A stretch of DNA of 64,000 nt from an uncultured Pseudomonadota bacterium (GTDB lineage: Bacteria; Pseudomonadota; Alphaproteobacteria; Rs-D84): contig CAMZIQ010000004.1 of assembly GCA_947307295.1 (NCBI GenBank), positions 45,562 to 109,561 on the forward strand. The letters run 5' to 3'. Below are positions 49,239 through 57,149 of the stretch, in pieces. Every line of letters begins with the position of its first letter. Positions within the stretch are counted from its first letter, which is position 1. Made by a program: the position numbers and the translations under genes. The notes under the pieces were generated by a model, which had not been told where the DNA came from, made no database searches, and saw nothing but the letters and a program-made list of their open reading frames with translations.

Positions 49239-50960
49239 ATGAAAATCAAATCGTATCTTATTGATAATAAAGAACTCATATCTGAATGGGACTATGGGGA
49301 CAACGTTGGTTTAGACCCTACAAAAATAACCCATGGTAGCCATACTCATGCTTGGTGGAAGTGTGCAAAATGTGGTCATAAATGGAAAGCTGAAATAAAA
49401 AGTCGGGTAAATGGTAGAGGTTGCCCAGCTTGTTCTGGAAAGATATTGGTTGTCGGAAAAAATGATCTGTTGACAGTGAGCCCAGACATCGCAGCTCAGT
49501 GGCATCCAACTAAAAACGGAAGTTTAAGGCCGCAAGATGTCACATATGGATGGGGTAAAAAAGTATGGTGGCAATGTCGGAAATGTGGGTACGACTGGCA
49601 AGTGTCCCCAAATAGTCGAACAAATAAAAAATATAATTGCACTTGTCCTTGTTGTGCAAACAAAGTGGTTGTTCCAGGGAAAAATGATTTAGCAACTACT
49701 TATCCCGAGATATCAAAAGAATGGCATCCTACCAAAAATGGCGAATTAACCCCTAAAGATGTAACGGGAGGTTCCCATGAAAAAGTGTGGTGGAAATGTC
49801 CTCATGGGCATGAGTATATGACGGCAGTTTTGTATAGAACCCGAGGTACAAATTGTCCGATATGTAATGTGGGGAGAAAAACTTCTTTTTCAGAACAAGC
49901 TTTTTATTATTACGTAAAACAAGCTTTCCCTGATGCTATTAATCAATATAAGGCAGATTTTCTAGGAAAAATGGAATTAGATATTTACGTCCCGTCAATA
50001 AGCTGTGCTATTGAGTATGATGGTAAACCATGGCATGGAAAGGGTTTTAAAGGTAAATACGAAAAGGAAAAAAGAAAATATAAAATTTGCACAGATAACA
50101 ATATAGAATTAATAAGAATCAGAGAAGGAAACACAGATGATATTGATATAGCAGATCACCAATATAAAATTACAGTTCGAAACAAAAAAAATTATATGGA
50201 TAACACGATTAAAGATATACTAAAACATCTTTGTGCGAAATCTAAATCTACAATAAATTATGTTAATATAGATACCGAAAGAGATAGATTTAAAATCCTT
50301 GGTATGATGAATGTTGTAAAAAAAGACAACTGTCTAGCAGAAAAATATCCAGAAATAGCCAAAGAATGGCATCCTATAAAAAACGGCAATCTTACCCCGT
50401 ATATGTTTATGCCTGGTTCAAAAGTAAAAGTATGGTGGATCTGTCAAAAATGTGGAAGAGAATATGAAATGACAATAGGGTCTAGAACAGCTAGACAAAC
50501 CGGATGTCAAAAATGCGGTATAGAAAAAGTGGCTCAAGCCCAAAGAAGAAAAGTAAATATGATTGATCCAGAAACGAATAAAGCCATAAAAACATTTAAT
50601 TCAGTTTCTGAAGCTTCCGATGCAACTGGAATAAGCAGAGGAAGTATTTCGAATGCGTGTACTGGTATCAGGAAAACTGCAGGTGGATATATTTGGCGGT
50701 ATATTGATGGTAAGACTGATCGGAGAAGAAAAACAGCAAAAACGGTATACATGATAAGTATGTCTACAAACAAAGTATTAAGACAATTTGCCTCGGTTAG
50801 AGATGCTGCTAAAGAAATGGGGTTTTATGAGGGGACTATAAGAAAAACTTGTATGGGAATAAGAAAATCTGCCTACGGTTATATTTGGCGATATGCTGAT
50901 GAAATGGAATCTGAAAAATATAAAAAATATAACAGACAATTAAAGTTTGATTTTGAATAG
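49239..50960 (+). CDS. zinc-ribbon (DUF4379-like) repeats + VSR-like nuclease domain + two NUMOD1 domains
   Basis: four WWxCxxCG-type units; ELDIYVPSISCAIEYDGKPWHGKGF; repeats NKAIKTFNSVSEASDATGISRGSISNACTGIRKTAGGYIWRY and NKVLRQFASVRDAAKEMGFYEGTIRKTCMGIRKSAYGYIWRY. Confidence 0.8.
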   Translation: MKIKSYLIDNKELISEWDYGDNVGLDPTKITHGSHTHAWWKCAKCGHKWKAEIKSRVNGRGCPACSGKILVVGKNDLLTVSPDIAAQWHPTKNGSLRPQDVTYGWGKKVWWQCRKCGYDWQVSPNSRTNKKYNCTCPCCANKVVVPGKNDLATTYPEISKEWHPTKNGELTPKDVTGGSHEKVWWKCPHGHEYMTAVLYRTRGTNCPICNVGRKTSFSEQAFYYYVKQAFPDAINQYKADFLGKMELDIYVPSISCAIEYDGKPWHGKGFKGKYEKEKRKYKICTDNNIELIRIREGNTDDIDIADHQYKITVRNKKNYMDNTIKDILKHLCAKSKSTINYVNIDTERDRFKILGMMNVVKKDNCLAEKYPEIAKEWHPIKNGNLTPYMFMPGSKVKVWWICQKCGREYEMTIGSRTARQTGCQKCGIEKVAQAQRRKVNMIDPETNKAIKTFNSVSEASDATGISRGSISNACTGIRKTAGGYIWRYIDGKTDRRRKTAKTVYMISMSTNKVLRQFASVRDAAKEMGFYEGTIRKTCMGIRKSAYGYIWRYADEMESEKYKKYNRQLKFDFE

Positions 50961-51005
50961 AATCACCCATGTTAAAAATAGGGGCAAAATAGACTCGAAT
51001 GGATA

Positions 51006-51152
51006 AAAAGGTTAGATTTCTAACCTTTTTTATTAAAGAGTTCGATGATGCCAAAAAAATGACGATTTTTGAAATGGAATTATCGAATTGTCCGAAAGCC
51101 AAGAAATCCAAAGAAAAACTGCCCAAAAAGGCAGTCTTGTAAATTGTGGCTC
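51006..51152. repeat. 147-bp structured direct repeat, copy B
   Basis: aaaaggttagatttctaacctttttt...GTTCGATGAT...ATTATCGAAT...ctgcccaaaaaggcag...GTGGCTC. Confidence 0.8.
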
Positions 51153-51414
51153 CCAGCCTTAAAATCGATTCAAAAAGAATGTTATGAAGAGGTACTATCT
51201 TTAACCTCTGACCTAAATAAGATAAACCTACCAAAAATCGATAAACAATAGAGGTATCTGGGATTTTTTACTATTTTGGTACTTTATAGACCTCGAAAGA
51301 CGGATTAACAGTCATCGAGTCACAAAATAATTATTGATAAATAATTTCACAAAACACTTGATTTCCTACGGGTTATAGCGTATCATGCCAAATATAGAAA
51401 GTCAATAGAAATGA

Positions 51415-51462
51415 GTAGGAAACGGTAGGAAAATGAGCCATTAGTAGGAAATAGGTAGGAAA
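51415..51462 (+). promoter_or_regulatory. four direct GTAGGAAA repeats upstream of integrase; inverted TTTCCTAC at 51362-51369
   Basis: repeats start at 51415, 51425, 51444, 51455. Confidence 0.6.
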
Positions 51463-51487
51463 TAAAACGTGTTTTAGGAGTGTAAAA

Positions 51488-52705
51488 ATGCAGACCAGAC
51501 GTATTAATTTTACAGAGAAGGCAATAGCCGCCATTGAAGCGCCATCGCAACAGGAAAACAAAATAACGTATTATGACGAAGGGTCAAAAGACGGGTTAAT
51601 GTTGGTGGTCACGTATGGTGGCGCAAAGACGTATTATTTCTATATGAAATTCAAGGGGCGTCCAATTCAAAAGAAGATTGGCCGTGCATGTGATATGAAG
51701 GTGGTAGAAGCCCGCGCCAAAGCGCACGAATTACGTGAAATGGCCAACCAAGGCGACAACCCAACCGGCGGCGGTAAGGAAGATTATTTAAAAATGACGT
51801 TGAAAGAGTTTTATGAGACACAATACAAGCCACGTCATTCGTTGGTACATAAACAGCCGAAATCCATACAAAAAGACGATTGTATGATGCGTAATAATTT
51901 AAAACAGTACCATTTAACCAAAATGGCAGACATTACCAGAGCAGAAGTGGAAAGATTGCATGCCGATACCGTAAAAAAGACCAGTTTGTATACGGCAAAT
52001 CGCGTTATTACATTACTCAAACATATGTATAGGTTAGCATGTGAATGGGGCGATAGAAAACCGTATTATAACCCTGTTGATGGCGTTAAAAAACTCAAAG
52101 AAAAAAGCAGAGAACGTTTTTTACAGCCGGAAGAATTACAAAGATTTTTCACGGCATTAAGAGAAGAGCCAAACGAACAATTCCGTAATTTCGTATTATT
52201 GGCGTTATTTTTGGGGCAAAGACGTAGCAACATATTGTCCATGCGCTGGGAAAACGTTATGTTGACAGACAAAGAGAACGCAAATGTTTACTTTCCAATA
52301 ACCAAAAACGGTGAATCACAGCGTATTCCATTGTCAGAACAAGCATATGAATTATTAAAACATATGCAGGAACAAAGCGAAGGTGCCACCAAGGGGTGGG
52401 TGTTTCCAAGCGCGACATATTCCGATAAACGCAAGAGCAAAAGCGGCCATGTGGAAGATTTTCACCGGCCGTGGTACGCATTGTTAAAACGTGCCGATAT
52501 AGAAGATTTACGTATTCATGATTTGCGTAGAACATTTGGTAGTTATCAAGCCATGTTAGGCGTTGGTGATTTTATATTGGGCAAGGCATTAGGTGATAAA
52601 ACGTTTGCGGCCGTGAAAGTATATGCGCGTTTGAATATGGACCCGGTGCGCGATTCAATACAACGTGCAACAGATAAAATGATGGGATTTTTTTCAGAAA
52701 AATAA
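51488..52705 (+). CDS. tyrosine recombinase/integrase (P4-type with N-terminal DUF4102-like domain)
   Basis: LALFLGQRRSNILSMRWENV...IEDLRIHDLRRTFGSYQAMLGVGDFILGKALGDKTFAAVKVYARL. Confidence 0.93.
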   Translation: MQTRRINFTEKAIAAIEAPSQQENKITYYDEGSKDGLMLVVTYGGAKTYYFYMKFKGRPIQKKIGRACDMKVVEARAKAHELREMANQGDNPTGGGKEDYLKMTLKEFYETQYKPRHSLVHKQPKSIQKDDCMMRNNLKQYHLTKMADITRAEVERLHADTVKKTSLYTANRVITLLKHMYRLACEWGDRKPYYNPVDGVKKLKEKSRERFLQPEELQRFFTALREEPNEQFRNFVLLALFLGQRRSNILSMRWENVMLTDKENANVYFPITKNGESQRIPLSEQAYELLKHMQEQSEGATKGWVFPSATYSDKRKSKSGHVEDFHRPWYALLKRADIEDLRIHDLRRTFGSYQAMLGVGDFILGKALGDKTFAAVKVYARLNMDPVRDSIQRATDKMMGFFSEK

Positions 52706-52770
52706 TTTTTAGGATTTTATACCCATTTATAACCCGTGACGATAATAAACAAGTACATTCAATAAGATGG

Positions 52771-52892
52771 TAGCGTTGTGCGCTGGACGTGTTTACGCGC
52801 GTCGCATAGGTTGACCGCGCATATGTGGCCCGGGTTGCCGGGCGTGCGCCACTAAAAACGCCGAATTTGAACGGCGCGCAAAGGGGGCGGGT
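52771..52892. other. GC-rich, hairpin-rich intergenic segment
   Basis: GCCCGG-GTTG-CCGGGC (52828-52843) and CGCCG-aatttgaa-CGGCG (52859-52876) in an otherwise AT-rich window. Confidence 0.6.
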
Positions 52893-53032
52893 AGTTAAAG
52901 TTAAGTTATGTTGTTTGGTGTTCCCAACCCACTTTTCAATACGCGCAAAAAAAAATCGGCCCGGAACAAACGATTTTTACTTACAAATATTACAAATATG
53001 AATATAATCTGTTATAATATAATAAATTTCAA

Positions 53033-54535
53033 GTGGGTAAACGTATGGAACAGACGACCAGAGACCAACTTTTTTTGTATTTGTATGAAGCATGCAACAT
53101 TTTGCACGGCCCGATAAATGCGGACGAATACAAGAGTTATGTTATTCCAATTTTGTTTTTCAAACGTATTTCGGACGTGTACGACGAAGAAACACAAATT
53201 GCGATGGAAGAATCCGGAAATGACGCCGAATATGCAGCGTTGCCGGACAACCACCGTTTTATAATCCCGGATGGGTGCCATTGGAACGACGTTCGTGAAC
53301 AGACAACAAATATTGGTTTGGCAATAGTTAACGCCATGACCGGAATAGAACGCGCCAATCCAGATACGTTGTCGGGCGTGTTTTCCAGTTTTGACGACGC
53401 CAATTGGACCGACAAAAGTAAATTATCAGACGAAAGGTTGAAAGATTTAGTCGAGCATATGTCGTCGAGAAAGGTTGGTAATAAAAATTATCCGAATGAC
53501 GTTATGGGTGACAGTTATGAATATTTATTAAAGAAATTCGCAGATTTGGCGAAAAAGAATGCCGGCGAATTTTACACCCCGCGTTCCATTGTTAAGTTAT
53601 TGGTCCGTATTTTGGCGCCAAAGGCGGGTGAAACAGTATACGACCCCGCATGCGGTACCGGTGGTATGTTAATAGAAGCCATTCACCATATAAACAATGA
53701 TACGTCGACATACGGTAAAATTTATGGACAGGAAAATAATTTAGCGACGTCGGCAATTGCACGTATGAATTTATTCCTACATGGTGGTCGTGATTTTAAG
53801 ATTGTCCAAGGCGACACATTACGTTCGCCGCGTTTTTTGTACCGTGGCGAATTACAAACGTTTGATTGTGTAATTGCCAACCCGCCGTTTTCGTTAGAGA
53901 ATTGGGGCGCAGACGCGTTTTTGACCGATATTTATGGTCGTAATATGTTCGGTTGCCCGACGGATTCTAATGGTGATTTTGCGTGGTTGCAACACATGAT
54001 AAAATCGATGGACCCAAAGAACGGTCGTTGCGCGGTTATTTTATCGCAGGGGGTTTTATTCCGTGGTGGCAAAGAAGCAGAAATGCGTCGTAAATTGGTT
54101 GAAACCGACAAATTGGAAGCCATCATAAATTTGGCAAGTGGTGTATTTTACAGAACTGGTGTTAATGCGTGTGCATTGATATTGAATAACAATAAACCAG
54201 AATCCCACCGCGGCAAGATTGTATTGGTTGACGCGTCCAACATTTATACCGCGAAACGTGCACAAAATGTTATGGAAGACAAAGACATAGACGCCGTGTA
54301 CGAATTGTATAAAAACTATACAGACGTCCCAGAAAAATCAAAGGTTGTGACAATCCAAGATATAGCGGACCACGATTGGACATTGGCGGTAAATAATTAC
54401 ATTGAACATAAAGCCGTTGAAAGTGTTTCGCCAGCGGTGGTAAAACAGGAATTTTTGCAAACATTAAATGAAGTCAAATTATCAGAACAAAAATTCAAAC
54501 AATTGTTAGTGGACGGGGGGTATATCAATGAGTAA
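53033..54535 (+). CDS. hsdM: type I restriction-modification DNA methyltransferase subunit (HsdM 1)
   Basis: YDPACGTGGMLIEA, CVIANPPFSLENWG. Confidence 0.93.
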   Translation: MGKRMEQTTRDQLFLYLYEACNILHGPINADEYKSYVIPILFFKRISDVYDEETQIAMEESGNDAEYAALPDNHRFIIPDGCHWNDVREQTTNIGLAIVNAMTGIERANPDTLSGVFSSFDDANWTDKSKLSDERLKDLVEHMSSRKVGNKNYPNDVMGDSYEYLLKKFADLAKKNAGEFYTPRSIVKLLVRILAPKAGETVYDPACGTGGMLIEAIHHINNDTSTYGKIYGQENNLATSAIARMNLFLHGGRDFKIVQGDTLRSPRFLYRGELQTFDCVIANPPFSLENWGADAFLTDIYGRNMFGCPTDSNGDFAWLQHMIKSMDPKNGRCAVILSQGVLFRGGKEAEMRRKLVETDKLEAIINLASGVFYRTGVNACALILNNNKPESHRGKIVLVDASNIYTAKRAQNVMEDKDIDAVYELYKNYTDVPEKSKVVTIQDIADHDWTLAVNNYIEHKAVESVSPAVVKQEFLQTLNEVKLSEQKFKQLLVDGGYINE

Positions 54536-56015
54536 TCGCATAACATTGGATGAATTGAAATCGTATTTGTGGAATTCCGCGGTTTTATTGCGTACGCACA
54601 TTGACGCAGGAACGTATAAACAATACATTTTCCCGTTGCTATTCTTTAAACGTATTTGTGACGTATATGACGAAGAAAGTGCAAAAGTGTTGGCCGAAAA
54701 TGACGGCAATGTGGAAGCGTTAGAATGGCCAGAATCGCACAGTTTTGTTATTCCAAAGGGGGCGCATTGGAATGACGTTCGGGTTGTGTCCGAAAATGTT
54801 GGTTTAGAGATAAAGAACGCGTTTTTGGCGATAGAGAATGCGAACCCACAAAAATTAACCGGTGTGTTTGGTGACGCCGCATGGACCAACAAAAAGCGTT
54901 TGTCGGACCGTTTGTTGAAAGATTTGGTAGAACATTTTAGTGGCAAGACATTGTCATTGGCGAATTGCCCCGAAGACGAATTGGGCCAAGGTTATGAGTA
55001 TTTGATTAAAAAGTTTGCGGACGACGCCGGACATACAGCACAGGAGTTTTATACCAATCGTACGGTTGTGCATTTAATGACAGAAATGTTGAAACCACAA
55101 CCGGGTGAATCAATTTATGACCCAACATGCGGAACGGCGGGTATGTTAATATCGGCAATCGCATATTTGAAAAAAACAGGCCAAGAATGGCGTAATGTAA
55201 AAATTTATGGTCAAGAATTTGTACAATTAACGTCCGCAATCAGTAAAATGAATTTATTCCTACACGGGATTGAAGATTTTCATATTGCCAATGATGATAC
55301 TTTGAAAAATCCGTGTTTTATTGAACGTGGTGAATTAAAGACGTTTAATTTAGTGTTGGCCAATCCACCATATTCAATTAAGAATTGGGACCGTGAAGCG
55401 TTTAGCCATGACAAGTGGGGACGTAATTTTTTGGGAACCCCGCCACAGGGGCGCGCCGATTATGCGTTTTTCCAACATATTTTGAAAAGCATGGACCCAA
55501 AGACGGGGCGTTGCGCGATATTGTTTCCACATGGTGTTTTGTTCCGTGACGAAGAAAACGAAATGCGTAAGAATTTGGTCAAAGCAGATTTGGTTGAATG
55601 TGTTATTGGGTTGGGACCGAATTTGTTCTTTAATTCGCCAATGGAAGCGTGCATTATTATTTGTCGCAGTAAAAAGTCAGCCGAACATCGCGGTAAAGTA
55701 TTATTTATCAACGCCAAAGAAGAAGTGACTCGCAAAAACGCAGAAAGTTATTTGGAAGATAAACATATTCAGAAAATAGCAAATGCGTACGCGGAATACA
55801 AAGACATTGATAATTTCGCACGTGTTGTGACCAACAAGGAAATAGAAAGTAATAATTGTTCATTGAATATCAGTTTGTATGCACAGATTTGTTCAACCAC
55901 AGAATGTGTTATTGAAAAAACAGTGGAACAGTTATCAACGGAATGGTCATACAAATCAAACACGTTAAACAAACATATAACCGCATTGGAAAAAGCGTTA
56001 AAGGCAGGTGATTAA
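54528..56015 (+). CDS. hsdM: type I restriction-modification DNA methyltransferase subunit (HsdM 2)
   Basis: YDPTCGTAGMLISA, LVLANPPYSIKNWD; 8-bp overlap with previous gene. Confidence 0.93.
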   Translation: MSNRITLDELKSYLWNSAVLLRTHIDAGTYKQYIFPLLFFKRICDVYDEESAKVLAENDGNVEALEWPESHSFVIPKGAHWNDVRVVSENVGLEIKNAFLAIENANPQKLTGVFGDAAWTNKKRLSDRLLKDLVEHFSGKTLSLANCPEDELGQGYEYLIKKFADDAGHTAQEFYTNRTVVHLMTEMLKPQPGESIYDPTCGTAGMLISAIAYLKKTGQEWRNVKIYGQEFVQLTSAISKMNLFLHGIEDFHIANDDTLKNPCFIERGELKTFNLVLANPPYSIKNWDREAFSHDKWGRNFLGTPPQGRADYAFFQHILKSMDPKTGRCAILFPHGVLFRDEENEMRKNLVKADLVECVIGLGPNLFFNSPMEACIIICRSKKSAEHRGKVLFINAKEEVTRKNAESYLEDKHIQKIANAYAEYKDIDNFARVVTNKEIESNNCSLNISLYAQICSTTECVIEKTVEQLSTEWSYKSNTLNKHITALEKALKAGD

Positions 56016-57138
56016 AATGGCATTGTATAAATTTGGTGAAATTGCTTTTAACAGCACAGAAAAAAAGAAACCCGTAGAAAGCGACAAATCTGTTTATATC
56101 GGTTTGGAACATTTAGATAGCAAAGATTTACGTGTTAATCGTTGGGGAAGCGACGTTGCACCAATTGGTGATAAATTGATAATGAAGAAAGGCGATGTTT
56201 TGTTTGGGAAACGACGTGCATATCAAAAGAAAGTCGCGATAGCACCATTTGACGGTATTTTTTCGGCGCACGGTTTGGTTTTACGTCCAAAAACAGACGT
56301 TGTCGATAAGGATTTTTTTCCGTTTTTTATCGCTTCGGATTACTTTTTGGACGCCGCAATAAAGATATCGGTAGGGTCGTTGTCGCCGACAATAAATTGG
56401 GGTGATTTGAAAGAATTAGAATTTGATTTGCCATCGATGGAAGAGCAAAAACGGTTGGCAAAGATATTAATGGCTGCCGAAGAAACCCGCCAAGCGTATA
56501 AGAAATTAATAAAACAAACAGACGATTTAATTAAAATAATATACAATGAAATGATTATGAATAAATCGTACGATTTTATGTCAATTTCGGATGTTTGTAA
56601 AATATTAAACGGTTATGCTTTTCAAAGTAAGTTATACACGAATAGTGGTATACGAGTTATTCGTATAACAAATGTTCAGAAAGGGAAAATTGTTGATGAT
56701 AATCCGGAATTTTACCCAATAAGTAAGCAATCGGAAATTCAAGGGTATATGTTGAAGGAAAACGATTTGTTGGTATCATTAACAGGAAATGTTGGTAGAG
56801 TCGGTTTGGTGTCAAAAGATTTGTTGCCGGCGGGGTTAAATCAGCGTGTGGCATGTTTAAGACCAAATACAAATAAGATTTTGACCGATTATTTATTTTA
56901 TGTATTAAATCAAGACAAATTTGAACAAGATTGTATCGATTCTTCAAACGGAATAGCGCAAAAAAATTTAAGTACAATATGGTTGTCAAATTATCAAGTG
57001 CCCGTTCCATCAGAAAACATTCAGAAGGAATTTGTTGGCCGTGTTCAACAAGCAGAGCAAACAAAAATGGCAACGCAACAATCATTAGACGCGTTGAATG
57101 AAACCGTGCGTGCGCTGGTTAACAGGAATTTTAATTAA
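56008..57138 (+). CDS. hsdS: type I restriction specificity subunit HsdS (two TRDs)
   Basis: two repeated TRD-conserved-region modules: LPSMEEQKRLAKIL... and VPSENIQKEFVGRVQQAEQTK. Confidence 0.9.
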   Translation: MIKMALYKFGEIAFNSTEKKKPVESDKSVYIGLEHLDSKDLRVNRWGSDVAPIGDKLIMKKGDVLFGKRRAYQKKVAIAPFDGIFSAHGLVLRPKTDVVDKDFFPFFIASDYFLDAAIKISVGSLSPTINWGDLKELEFDLPSMEEQKRLAKILMAAEETRQAYKKLIKQTDDLIKIIYNEMIMNKSYDFMSISDVCKILNGYAFQSKLYTNSGIRVIRITNVQKGKIVDDNPEFYPISKQSEIQGYMLKENDLLVSLTGNVGRVGLVSKDLLPAGLNQRVACLRPNTNKILTDYLFYVLNQDKFEQDCIDSSNGIAQKNLSTIWLSNYQVPVPSENIQKEFVGRVQQAEQTKMATQQSLDALNETVRALVNRNFN

Positions 57139-57149
57139 AGGAATATCGT

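Noticed and set aside
52908-53117. ORF 52908-53117 upstream of hsdM
   Set aside because: Low-complexity AT-rich frame overlapping the hsdM promoter region and start; no RBS or family support.
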